Source: Microbispora siamensis (GTDB lineage Bacteria > Actinomycetota > Actinomycetes > Streptosporangiales > Streptosporangiaceae). Taken from it: a stretch of 64,000 bases of DNA. The position numbers and the translations under genes are program-made. Numbering within the stretch: position 1 is the first letter of the stretch; each line of letters begins with the position of its first letter. The notes beneath the pieces are model-generated. The model saw only the letters and a list, made by a program, of their open reading frames with translations. It was not told the DNA's origin and ran no database searches. Positions 28,971-37,600 of the stretch are shown piece after piece. The DNA is taken from assembly GCF_016863095.1 (NCBI RefSeq), contig NZ_BOOF01000018.1:174272-238271 (forward strand), given 5' to 3'.

Positions 28971-30200
28971 CTACTCGCTCTGACCGGCGGAGATCGCGTA
29001 GACCTTGGCGGGGTCGGCGTCGTTCACGTGCCAGTCGCCCAGGATGCGTTCCTTGTAGACGCGCGGGTTGTGCGAGGCGAGGGTGCGGGCGTTGCGCCAG
29101 TGCCGGTCGAGCAGCAGGTCCTCGGAGACACCGGAGGAGCCCAGGGCGTCGAACACGATGGTCGTGGCCCGCAGCGCCGCCTCGATGATCACCAGTTGGG
29201 CGCGCGTGGTGGCGACGTGCCCGTCGAGAAGCGCCCGCTTCACCGCCTCCTCGTCGCCCGCGATGCGGGCGTGGGCGATCTCGTCCAGCGTGGCGGTCGA
29301 GGCTGACAGCGCGGCCTGCGCGCCGAACGCGTCGGCGGACACCTTGCCGACGACCTGCAGCAACTGGGGGTCGTCGCCGGCGCTCTGGGCGAGACCGTGC
29401 CCGTAGTTGCGCTTGCGGGCCTTCAGCGCCGCGATGCCGTCGCGCAGCGTCGCCTGCGTGATGCCGGCGAGGATCGCCAGCAGCGCGGTCTGGTAGAAGA
29501 GCCCCTGGTAGGCGAAGCGGTCGGTGGCGGGGAAGATGTGGTCGCCCTCCACCCGGGCCCGCGAGTAGTTCGCGCTGCCGCTCGCGGTGGTCTTCTGGCC
29601 GAACCCCCTCCAGTCGTCCACCAGGCTCACGCCCGGCTGGTCCGCCTTCACCAGCGCCGTGGTGGGCACCCCGTCGGGGTTGACGGCGAGCACGTCCAGC
29701 CAGTCGGCGTACAGGCTGCCGGTGGCGTAGTACTTCGCCCCGGTCAGGAGCCAGTGGTCGCCCTCGGGGACGAGCTTCGTCTGGATGTTGGCGTACGTCC
29801 CGTTGTTGGCCTCGGTCCAGCCGCCGCCGACGAACTCGCCGTCGAGGAACCTCTCGATCCAGGCGTCCGTCGCCGCCGAACGCGGGGCGTTCAGCCGGTC
29901 CTCCACGAACGCCAGGTGGTTGCGCCACACATGGGCGACGTTCGGGTCGGCGGCGCCGAGCTCACGCAGCAGGTCGAAGGTCTGCCACAGCGACGCGCCG
30001 AACCCGCCCAGTTCCCGGGGGATGCGGACGGCGCCGAAACGCGCGTCGATCAGCCATCTGACCTGCTCGTAGGGGAAGACCCGCCCCTTCTCGCGGTCCA
30101 GGTTGCCTTCGGCGATCTTCTCGAAGACCGGGCGGAACCGCTCGCGCAGCTCCTCGATGTCCGCGGTCGCATGCCGAAGCGAAGACGTAGAACCAGACAT
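28971..30200 (-). CDS. DszC/SfnB-like flavin monooxygenase of the acyl-CoA dehydrogenase fold
   Basis: 409 residues from ATG 30200. Segments AHVWRNHLAFVEDRLN, LTGAKYYATGSLYADWLDVLAV, DDWRGFGQKTTASGSANYS and LDRHWRNARTLASHNPRVYKER match the DszC/SfnB family. It lacks the catalytic base context of fatty-acid dehydrogenases. It is the first structural gene of the 30200-to-20761 operon, preceded by a leader of about 365 nt carrying a leader peptide and an operator. It is clearly diverged from the 19129 paralog, so a different substrate is likely. Confidence 0.9.
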   Translation of the reverse strand: MSGSTSSLRHATADIEELRERFRPVFEKIAEGNLDREKGRVFPYEQVRWLIDARFGAVRIPRELGGFGASLWQTFDLLRELGAADPNVAHVWRNHLAFVEDRLNAPRSAATDAWIERFLDGEFVGGGWTEANNGTYANIQTKLVPEGDHWLLTGAKYYATGSLYADWLDVLAVNPDGVPTTALVKADQPGVSLVDDWRGFGQKTTASGSANYSRARVEGDHIFPATDRFAYQGLFYQTALLAILAGITQATLRDGIAALKARKRNYGHGLAQSAGDDPQLLQVVGKVSADAFGAQAALSASTATLDEIAHARIAGDEEAVKRALLDGHVATTRAQLVIIEAALRATTIVFDALGSSGVSEDLLLDRHWRNARTLASHNPRVYKERILGDWHVNDADPAKVYAISAGQSE

Positions 30201-30480
30201 GTGCCATCTTTCGTGTCGGAGGCCGGGCAGCCGTGTACGGCCCGGGCCTCTCCGGTGTCACGGAGTAGTGGTCGCCCCGGTCAGGCGGAAGCCGCAGGGC
30301 AGGGCGGAACAACCGAGGCCGGCCCGGCGGCGTCCGGACGTCGCCGTGCGGACGTGTCGGCGGGCGCGAAGCCTCGTACGGGATGGGGAAGGGCGCCGGG
30401 AGCCGGATGGGGACCGGCCCGGCCGGGACATGCGGCTGCCGGACGCCGCGGTGGTGTGTGGTGCGGTGATGCGACGGCCG
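30201..30480 (-). promoter_or_regulatory. Long untranslated leader between leader peptide and first structural gene
   Basis: About 280 nt with no credible gene on either strand. On the transcript it is rich in C relative to G over long stretches and contains repeated ACGTCCG-type segments. This could suit Rho loading when it is not protected by ribosomes. The equivalent leader of the neighbouring operon (20368-20632) is of similar length and composition. Function is inferred. Confidence 0.4.
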
Positions 30481-30555
30481 TCAGCGACAGCGGTTGCTGG
30501 TCACGCGCATGTAGTCGACCACGCGGCGGACAGTCAGGGCGACAGATCCGGACAT
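30481..30555 (-). CDS. Leader peptide, 24 aa, ending Cys-Arg-stop
   Basis: ATG 30555 follows TTAAGGAT, a good ribosome site, and the frame ends at TGA 30481. The C-terminal half reads RRVVDYMRVTSNRCR. The V-D-x2-R-x5-C-R core matches the 18-aa leader at 20633 with the same spacing. The Cys codon is the second-last sense codon. It begins 12 nt downstream of operator copy 2. Its role in sensing cysteine or sulfur supply is inferred. Confidence 0.65.
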   Translation of the reverse strand: MSGSVALTVRRVVDYMRVTSNRCR

Positions 30556-30566
30556 ATCCTTAATTT

Positions 30567-30583
30567 CCTACATGCATTGTCGG
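30567..30583. promoter_or_regulatory. Operator copy 2: CCTAC-N7-GTCGG
   Basis: CCTAC ATGCATT GTCGG, one mismatch from the palindrome seen in the other four copies. It heads the 30200-to-20761 operon. On the minus strand GCTAAA abuts it and may be a -10, but no convincing -35 is found 16-18 bp upstream. Confidence 0.65.
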
Positions 30584-30595
30584 TTTAGCAACCAT

Positions 30596-30612
30596 GTCTC
30601 GCGTATCGAGAC
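30596..30612. promoter_or_regulatory. Second palindrome GTCTCG-N5-CGAGAC upstream of operator copy 2
   Basis: Perfect 6-5-6 inverted repeat 12 bp upstream of operator copy 2 on the promoter side. It is not present at the other four units. It could be an activator site for the 30200 operon or part of the 3' end of the LLM/MFS transcript. Confidence 0.35.
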
Positions 30613-30653
30613 GATCTCGACGTCGGCGGCCTCGATGCCGCCGGAATGCGAAA

Positions 30654-30692
30654 GCGGGGCACGCCGGAATGCGAAAGGCCGGCGTGCCCCGC
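30654..30692 (-). terminator. Terminator of the MFS-LLM operon
   Basis: Perfect 14-bp stem GCGGGGCACGCCGG / CCGGCGTGCCCCGC with an 11-nt loop, 41 nt after the LLM stop at 30734. The left arm and loop repeat the nearby text GCCGGAATGCGAAAG, so a small duplication helped to form it. No T-tract. Confidence 0.75.
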
Positions 30693-30733
30693 ACGGGCAC
30701 GCCGGCCGCTTCCGCTCGCGCGGGCACGATCTC

Positions 30734-31681
30734 CTACCTGCTGCGGCCCTCCCCGGGCGCCGTCTCGGCGCCGGTGCGGTCGGAGCCGACGAGCTCGGGG
30801 CCGAGCTGCGCGGCCCGCTCGCGCACCTGCGGGATGATCTCCCGGGCGAAGAACTCCTGCTCACGCACGCTCGGCAGGGCGAGCAGCAGGGAGGTGAAGC
30901 CCGCCGCGACGATGCCGGTGAGCTGGTCCACCACCGCGGAGACGCCGCCGGTGACGAACTCCGGGGTCGGCGGCCTGGAGGGATCGACGAGGACCCGGAC
31001 GTTGCAGGCGCACGTGATCGAGTCGGGGTCGCGCCCGGCGTCCCGCGCCGCCCGGCGTACGGCGCGGCGCATGGCGACGGCCTGGGCCAGGGAGATCCGC
31101 CCGAGCGAGGGCAGCCATCCGTCGGCCAGCTCCCCGGTGAGCGCCAGCGAGCGCGGGCCGTAGGAGCCGAGCCAGATCGGGATGGGCCGCCGGGCGGCCG
31201 GGGCGATGACCGCGTCCCGGACCGTGTAGTGGTCGCCGTCGAACGAGACCGGCTCCCCCGTCCACAGCCCGCGGATGATCCCGATCGCCTCGCGCAACGC
31301 CGCGACCTTCTGTCCCGGGCTGCGCCCGGCGAGCCCGAACGCGGCGAACTCGTGGTCGAAGCCGCCGCCTCCGAGGCCGAGAACCAGCCGCCCGCCCGAC
31401 AGCCGGTCGACCGTCTCGGCGGTCTTTGCCACGACGGGGGGCTCGCGGTAGGGCAGCCCGAGCACGTTGGTGCCGACCTCGATGGTCCTGGTGCGGGCGG
31501 CGATCCAGGACAGCGCGGTCAGCGGCTCCAGGCTGGGACGGCCGCCGTGCAGGTGGTCGCTCAAGGTGAACAGGTCGTAGCCCAGCTCGTCGGCGCTCTG
31601 CGCGAGGTCGAGCGTCTGGCCTGCCGACAGGCCGCCGACGGCCCCTCCCGCGCCGAAGCGCAGCCGGTTGTGCGCACTCAT
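30734..31681 (-). CDS. LLM-class oxidoreductase (F420- or FMN-dependent)
   Basis: 315 residues from ATG 31681, coupled to the MFS gene by ATGA. LLM motifs: FTLSDHLHGGRPSLEPLTALSWIAA, TIEVGTNVLGLPYREPPVVAKTAETVDRLSGGRLVLGLGGGG (non-contiguous reading), RRPIPIWLGSYGPRSLALTGELADGWLPS. Its length and IWLGSYGPRxLxL segment resemble F420-dependent members rather than DszA or SsuD. It is outside the palindrome-marked units and is controlled from the MarR/MFS promoter. Substrate unknown; modification or detoxification of the compound exported by the MFS pump is plausible. Confidence 0.85.
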   Translation of the reverse strand: MSAHNRLRFGAGGAVGGLSAGQTLDLAQSADELGYDLFTLSDHLHGGRPSLEPLTALSWIAARTRTIEVGTNVLGLPYREPPVVAKTAETVDRLSGGRLVLGLGGGGFDHEFAAFGLAGRSPGQKVAALREAIGIIRGLWTGEPVSFDGDHYTVRDAVIAPAARRPIPIWLGSYGPRSLALTGELADGWLPSLGRISLAQAVAMRRAVRRAARDAGRDPDSITCACNVRVLVDPSRPPTPEFVTGGVSAVVDQLTGIVAAGFTSLLLALPSVREQEFFAREIIPQVRERAAQLGPELVGSDRTGAETAPGEGRSR

Positions 31682-33108
31682 GCCCGTGCCTCCTCCTGGG
31701 CGTGGGGAACAGGGGGAAGGGCCCGCCGTACGGCCAGGGGCGACACCGCCACGCCCGCGACCGCCGCCACCGCACCCAGCCAGAACAGCAGGGAGAAGGC
31801 GGAGTCGGGCACGGCGGTGCGGCCGGAGGTGGTGGACGCGATCACGGCGGCGGCGAGCTGACTGCCGATGACACTTCCCACGGTGCGGGCGATGTTGTTG
31901 ATGCCGTTGGCGGTCCCGGTCCGGGCCAGCGGCACGATGTCGGCGATCAGCTTGGGCAGCGCCCCCATGACGAGCCCGGAGCCCGCCCCCACGACCGCGT
32001 AGAACACCAGGTGCTGCCAGTACGAGGCGTGGCCGAGCGCCAGCAGCGCCGCCCCCACGGCGAACAGCGCGAACCCGCACGCCAGCGGCCCTCGCGAACC
32101 CAGGGACGCCGAGATGCGGCCGACGGCCGCACCGGCCGGGACGATGGCCAGCATGCCCGGGAGCATCAGGAGACCGGCCACGGTGACCGATGCGCCGAAG
32201 CCGGCGCCGTCCGCCCCGGGCTTCTGCTGGGCGAACAGGGGCATCCCCAGATAGAAGAAGTACGACCCGGCGCCGAACAGCAGGGCGGCGGCGTGCGTGG
32301 CCAGCATCGGCCGGTCGGTCAGCTCGCCGACGTCGATGAGCGCGTGGGCCCTGCCGCGTTCCACCAGGACGAGCACGGCCGCCAGCAGCACGCCGAGGAC
32401 GAACAGGCCGAGCACCGGCGCCGAGGTCCAGCCCCACGAGGGGCCCTGCGTGAGCGCGAGCAGCACCGCGACGAGGCCGAGGCCCAGCAGCACGGCTCCG
32501 AGCACGTCGAGCCTGCCCGAGGTGTCGTGGTGGCGGGCGGGCACGTACCGCCAGACCATCGCGAGGCTGAGCGACGCGAGCAGCGCGCCGACGACGAACA
32601 GATACCGCCAGGACAGGTGGTCGGCGAGCAGCCCGCCGACGACCAGGCCGGCCCCGCCGCCCGCTCCGACGATGCCGGAGACCAGCCCCATCGCGAACGG
32701 CAGGCGTTCCCGCGGCAGCGCCTCGCGGAGGATCGCCATGGACAGCGGGACCACCGCCAGCGCCGCGCCCTGGACGACGCGGGCGGCGATGAGCTGGCCG
32801 ATGTTCTGGGCCGCCGCCGCACCGGCCATGCCCACCGCGTACGCGACGAGCACGCCCATCATCACCCGACGCCTGCCGTGCATGTCCCCGAGCCGGCCCA
32901 GGAGCGGGGTCAGCACCGCGCTGGAGAGCAGGAAGGCGCTGAGGATCCAGGCCGACCAGGCGGGCGTGGTCCGCAGTTCCCTGGTGAGCAGGCCCAGGGC
33001 GGGGACCACCACAGTCTGCATCAGGGCATAGCCGAAAACCGCGGTGCCGAGCGCGACCAGCAGACCGGTGCCTCTCGCGGCGGGGCTCGTCGTGTCACCT
33101 GTGCTCAC
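31678..33108 (-). CDS. MFS drug-efflux transporter, DHA2-like
   Basis: 476 residues from GTG 33108 with AAGGAGG upstream. About 14 hydrophobic segments. Loop motif GRLGDMHGRRRVMMG lies between helices 2 and 3; GLVSGIVGAGGGAGLVVGG resembles the drug/H+ antiport motif C. Such proteins export hydrophobic or cationic compounds with proton influx. The divergent MarR gene and the operator inside this promoter suggest ligand-induced expression. Confidence 0.9.
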   Translation of the reverse strand: MSTGDTTSPAARGTGLLVALGTAVFGYALMQTVVVPALGLLTRELRTTPAWSAWILSAFLLSSAVLTPLLGRLGDMHGRRRVMMGVLVAYAVGMAGAAAAQNIGQLIAARVVQGAALAVVPLSMAILREALPRERLPFAMGLVSGIVGAGGGAGLVVGGLLADHLSWRYLFVVGALLASLSLAMVWRYVPARHHDTSGRLDVLGAVLLGLGLVAVLLALTQGPSWGWTSAPVLGLFVLGVLLAAVLVLVERGRAHALIDVGELTDRPMLATHAAALLFGAGSYFFYLGMPLFAQQKPGADGAGFGASVTVAGLLMLPGMLAIVPAGAAVGRISASLGSRGPLACGFALFAVGAALLALGHASYWQHLVFYAVVGAGSGLVMGALPKLIADIVPLARTGTANGINNIARTVGSVIGSQLAAAVIASTTSGRTAVPDSAFSLLFWLGAVAAVAGVAVSPLAVRRALPPVPHAQEEARA

Positions 33109-33120
33109 GAAGCCTCCTTA

Positions 33121-33172
33121 GTTCGCAGTACCAACAGTTCGTAGTGCGCACAAATTAGTTGGCAGTACGAAC
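33121..33172. promoter_or_regulatory. Paired operator for the MarR regulator
   Basis: GTTCGCAGTACCAAC (33121-33135) and GTTGGCAGTACGAAC (33158-33172) form an imperfect inverted repeat; each 15-mer is itself nearly symmetric. The right copy fills the spacer of the MFS promoter and the left copy lies in its 5' untranslated region. The MarR start codon is 34 bp beyond. Confidence 0.65.
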
Positions 33173-33181
33173 CGATGTCAA
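33152..33181 (-). promoter_or_regulatory. Promoter of the MFS-LLM operon
   Basis: Minus strand: -35 TTGACA (33176-33181), 18-bp spacer, -10 TAATTT (33152-33157). The proposed operator 33158-33172 lies entirely within the spacer, so a bound MarR dimer should exclude RNA polymerase. Confidence 0.65.
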
Positions 33182-33205
33182 CTACGCTCGGACCGGGAGG
33201 TACAG

Positions 33206-33649
33206 GTGACCACGACGACGACCACGAAGGCAGGCACGGAGTCGGCGTTCGCCACCGCGCTGGTGCGCATGTCCCACGTGGTGCAGTACGTCTTCGCCGA
33301 TGTGAGCCGGGAGCACGGCGTCACCCCGCAGCAGGCGCAGTTGCTGTGCGTGCTGACCGGCGGCCCCATCGGCATGACCGAGCTCAGCCGCCTCCTCCAC
33401 CTGGAGAAGTCCAGCCTCACCGGGCTCGTGGACCGGGTGGAGCGGCGCGGGTTCGTGACACGGGTCAGCCATCCTCGCGACCGCCGCGCCTGCCGGATCT
33501 CCCTCACGCCGGAGGGCGCGCGGCTCGGCGAGAAGGTGCACGGGGAGATCTGCGCGCGGCTGGACGTCCTGGGCGACGAGATGCCGGAGGCCGACAGGCT
33601 CCGGATCGCCACGGCCCTCACGGGCGTGGTCGCGCGCTACGCCACCTAG
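33206..33649 (+). CDS. MarR-family transcriptional regulator
   Basis: 147 residues from GTG 33206 (GGGAGGTACAG site). The winged helix is visible as VTPQQAQLLCVL, GMTELSRLLHLEKSSLTGLVDRVERRGFV and HPRDRRACRISLTPEGARLG (wing). It is divergent from an efflux pump operon, the usual arrangement for a ligand-responsive repressor. Its stop codon shares bases with the stop of the convergent gene (CTAG, 33646-33649). It is unlikely to control the CCTAC-N7-GTAGG sites, since its own intergenic region carries a different repeat. Confidence 0.92.
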   Translation: MTTTTTTKAGTESAFATALVRMSHVVQYVFADVSREHGVTPQQAQLLCVLTGGPIGMTELSRLLHLEKSSLTGLVDRVERRGFVTRVSHPRDRRACRISLTPEGARLGEKVHGEICARLDVLGDEMPEADRLRIATALTGVVARYAT

Positions 33650-34683
33650 TTCGTGGTGAGCCTGCGGGCCGGCGACTTGCACGACCGGCGCTGCGCCGGG
33701 CTCTGCGAGTCGAAGCGGACCTGCCAGTCGCCGGTCGACGGCACCTTCTCGCGCAGCCGGAAGCCGCCGTCGGAGCCCGTCGTCGCCGACCCCCGCACGC
33801 TCTCGGCGCCGGCCCCGGACGGGTCGAACCAGAGCCGGACGCGCTGCTGGGGCAGCGGATCCCAGCGAGGGGGCTGTCCAGCGGGCTGCACCCGGACGAA
33901 CAACGTGCCGATGTGGGTCGCCTGCCTGTTCCGCCTGCCGCTCTTGGGGCGCGCCGAATAGGTGATCTTGGTTTGCGCCCCGGCGGCGTTCACCGCCGAA
34001 TGGACCTCGGCGCTCCGCGCCGCGGTGAGGCGCCCACGGTCCTCGGCGTCCGCGCGGAACTCCGCCGACCAGAACCCGGACTCGGTCGCCGTGACCGTCG
34101 CCTCGAACCGGCCCGACCTGCCGGTGACGACGCGCGCCACCTCCGTGCGGGACAGCAGGTCATCGGCCCGGAACAGCAGGGCGACCGTGCGGCCGGGAAG
34201 ACCGCCCCAGTCCTCCTTCCCGGTGACCGCCTCCAGCCGGCCGGAGAAGGTCAGCCGGTTTCCCTCGTCGACCGGGTCGGGAGACAGCTCGAAGCCGCCG
34301 ATCCTCGACCGCCGCAGCCCCTCCTCGAACCGGACCTCGAACTCCCGTTCCCCGGTCACGCCGCCGGCGCCGACCACGACGCGCCAGGTCCCCGCCGCCG
34401 CGTCCCGGCCGAACGCGTGCCCGGCCCTCCAGCGCTCCTCGAAGGGCGTGCGCTCCTCGCGCTCGAAGCCCAGGCCCGTACGGGACCCGTCCGGGGCCAC
34501 CAGGTCGCCCTTCACCTCGGCGGACGGCCCGCTGGTGACCACCTCGAAGGTCGCCACGACCCGGCCCTCGCCGCCGATCGGGACGGGGTCGGGATCGACC
34601 TCGACCGACTCGATCTCCACGAGAGCGGCGCCGGCGACGGGCCGTCGCAGGAGCCGCGCGAGCAGGTGGCGGATGATCGTCAT
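33646..34683 (-). CDS. Hypothetical beta-rich protein coupled to Ser/Thr kinase
   Basis: 345 residues; ATG 34683 overlaps the kinase stop (ATGA). I do not recognise a named family. No signal peptide or long membrane helix is evident. The sequence is a series of beta strands in about three Ig- or carboxypeptidase-regulatory-like units: VEIESVEVDPDPVPIGGEGRV, FELSPDPVDEGNRLTFSGRLE, and QQRVRLWFDPSGAGAESV followed by GSATTGSDGGFRLREKVP and WQVRFDSQS. The phrases SxDPVxxGxxLTxSGRL and TGxDGxFxL recur in secreted actinomycete proteins built from such repeats. Tight coupling suggests a partner, substrate or effector of the kinase. Confidence 0.75.
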   Translation of the reverse strand: MTIIRHLLARLLRRPVAGAALVEIESVEVDPDPVPIGGEGRVVATFEVVTSGPSAEVKGDLVAPDGSRTGLGFEREERTPFEERWRAGHAFGRDAAAGTWRVVVGAGGVTGEREFEVRFEEGLRRSRIGGFELSPDPVDEGNRLTFSGRLEAVTGKEDWGGLPGRTVALLFRADDLLSRTEVARVVTGRSGRFEATVTATESGFWSAEFRADAEDRGRLTAARSAEVHSAVNAAGAQTKITYSARPKSGRRNRQATHIGTLFVRVQPAGQPPRWDPLPQQRVRLWFDPSGAGAESVRGSATTGSDGGFRLREKVPSTGDWQVRFDSQSPAQRRSCKSPARRLTTN

Positions 34684-37600
34684 GTGGCTCGGCACACCTT
34701 CCGGTAGGGCGCCTCCGGCACGAGGCGCCGCCAGTCGTCATCTCCCAGGCCGCCGCCCGCCCGCGCGCACACCTCGTCCGCGGCCCGTTCCGGGTCGATC
34801 GTGTAGCGCCGCAGCGTCCCGTCCTGCCCGGCGCTGTAGAGGTAGCGCCCGTCCGCTCCGAAGGCGAGCGCGAGCACCCGGCCGGTGTGGACGGCGTACG
34901 GCAGGCCCAGCGGCGACCGCGTGCCGGCGTCCCACACGCGGACCTCGCCGCTCGTGCCGCCGGTGGCGATCAGCCGCCCGTCGGGCGAGTAGGCGAGCGC
35001 CACGACGTCGTCGAACCGTCCCTCCTCGGGCGCGAGCGTCCCCGTACGCCGCAGCGTGCGGGCGTCCCACAGGCCCACGCCCGCCTCGTGGAAGCCGGTG
35101 GCGATCGCCGAGCCGCCGGGGCTGAACGCGATCGACCGCACGCCGTCGAGGACGGGCCCGAAGGGGCGGCCGGTGACCGTCCCGGTGGCCAGGTCGACCA
35201 GGGCGGCGTCCCGCCCGCCGATCGCGAGGACCCGGCCGTCCGGGCTGACCGCCATGACGTCCCATCCGCTGTGGCGCGGGACGGGAATCTCCGCGCCGCG
35301 GGCGAGGTCCCACACCCGGACCGGCTCGTAGTCCTCGGCGACGGGCGCCACGGCGAGGACCCCGCCTCCGACCGCCAGCCCGCCCACCGAACCGGCGCCC
35401 GCGACCGGGACGCGGCGGAGCGGGCGTCCGTCCGGCACGCTCCAGAGGCTCACCGTCGTGGCGTGCCCCGGCGCCTCGCCCGCGGGAACGGAGGCGAGCG
35501 TGCGTACGTCGGGAAAGGCGAGCGCCCCGGACGGTGTGCCGCCGAGCGGCGGCCCGAGACCGACGCCCCTGGCCGGATCCCACAGGAGCGGCCCCTTCCC
35601 GGCCGGCGAGACGGCGAGCGTCCGCGCGCCCGGCGCGAAGGCGGCGGCGACCGCCGACGGGGACACCACAGTGGAGCGGGCCCCCGCCCCGGCGTCCACC
35701 GTGGCGACCCTGCCGCCGCTCAGCAGGTAGCGCAGCACCGGGCCGCCCGCCGCACCGGCGGCGACCCTGATGTCCGGCATGCCGGTGGTGTCCTCCGGCG
35801 TGGAGTAGGCCAGCAGTCCGCCGCCGTCCGCGCGCCACAGCCCGGCGCCGGTGCCGTCGAAGGTCAGGACGAGCCTGCCGCCGTCGCCGTACGCGAGCCA
35901 GACGGCGGAGGCGCCCTCCAGGACGGAGCCGCGACGGCGGCCGGTGGACAGGTCCCAGAAGCGGACGTCCTCGCCGCGGCCGACCGCGATCGTGCGGCCG
36001 TCGGGACTGAAGGCGATGGCGTCCGCCCGGCCACCCCCGGGGGCGGGAAGGCGCCGCGGGCCGCGCGGACGCCCCGCGACCGGCTCGTACAACCGGTATC
36101 GGCCGTCGTCCAGCAGCACGGCGGCGTGCCGCGCGGAGACCACGACGCCCTCCGCCCGCTCGTCGCGCACGTCGAGGAGTTCGGCACCGCGAAGGGCGTC
36201 CCAGACCTGGCCCCGATGGCCGGGCGCGAGCACGGCGAGGCGCCGGCCGTCCGGGCCGAACGTCATCTCCAGTGCGCCGTTCCCGAACCCCGGCCCGAGC
36301 GGACGGCCGGTGGACAGGTCCCACACGCGCAGACGCCCGCCGCCGGAAACCGCGAGGCGGCGGCCGTCGGGGCTGAGCGCGATGGCGTCGGGGGCCGGTC
36401 CGATGCCCCGGGCGCCCCCGGCCACGCGGTGCGCGGCCACCTCCCACAGGACCGCCCGGCCGGCGTCGGCGACGGCGAGCAGCCGGCCGTCCCCGCTCAG
36501 GTCGAACCGGGCTCCGGCGGTGACGGGCGGGGGCGGGTCGATCCGCCGCAGCGGCTGGGCGAGCGAGCTGTAGAGCGCCGCCCGCGCCTCGGGCACCCCG
36601 GCCAGCCGCCAGGCGGCCACGCTCAGCGCCATCGCCCGGGTGGGATCGGACGAGCGCGAGGTCTCGGCCAGGGCGGCGAGCCGCCGGGCCACGGCCACGT
36701 CCCGCTGCCGCTCGGCGGACGACTTCTGGTCGAGGGCCAGCCCGGCCGAGGCCGCCGTGACGGCCACGAGCGCGGCGAGCACGGCGGTGAGGCGGCGGCG
36801 CCGCCGGGCGCGGACCCGGGCGAGGCCCCGGGACGCGTCGAGGAACGCCTTCTCCAGCGTGTTCAGCGTGACGTGATGGCGCGCGGTCGCCGCCCAGCCG
36901 AGTGCCGTCTCCAGCGCCGTCCCCTGGTAGAGGTCGCCGGGACGCCGCCCGTGCAGGTCCCACATCCGGGCGGCCTCGGTCAGCGGCCGCTGCACCCGCA
37001 GGCCCGCCCGATCCGCGTCGACCCACTCGCGTAGCCGGGGCCAGGCGCGCAGCAGGGCGGACGCGGCGAGAGCGACCGTCTCGCCCTCCCGTACGACGAG
37101 GTCGGCGCGCGCGAAGCCCGACAGCACCCGGCCGGCCGTCTCCCGGTCGACCACGCCGTCGAGGAGCTCGTCCTCGGGCACCGGCCGGGGAAGGTCGTCG
37201 CCTCCCTCCCCCGGCGCGACCATGCGCAGCAGGATCCGCGGCACCAGCGCCTGGTCGGCCGGGACGAGCGCGCCGTACGCCTCCTCGGCCACGGCCGCGA
37301 GGGAGGGCGGCGCGACGGCCCTGGACGGCCCGAGACCCTCGGCCGTACGGGTGCCCTCCGCGAGCAGCGCCGCGCCTCCCGGCGACGAGTGCCCGAGCAG
37401 CGTCGCGAGGAGGGTGTCCGCGTCCGGCCTGGCCTCCGGGTTCTTGTCGAGCGCGCGAGCCACCAGGCCGCGCAGCGGCTCCCCGAGAGCCGTCAGATCC
37501 GGCTCGGCCGCCAGGATGCGGTGCAGCAGGGCCGCCACCCCGGTCAGCGCCTGCCCCGCCGCGTCCGGACCGCCGCCGCGTACGGGCAGGCGCGCGGCCC

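Noticed and set aside
33121..33172. Sixth copy of the sulfur-type operator upstream of the MFS-LLM operon
   Set aside because: The repeats here are GTTCGCAGTACCAAC-like and share no CCTAC/GTAGG arms, so this LLM gene is left out of the regulon.
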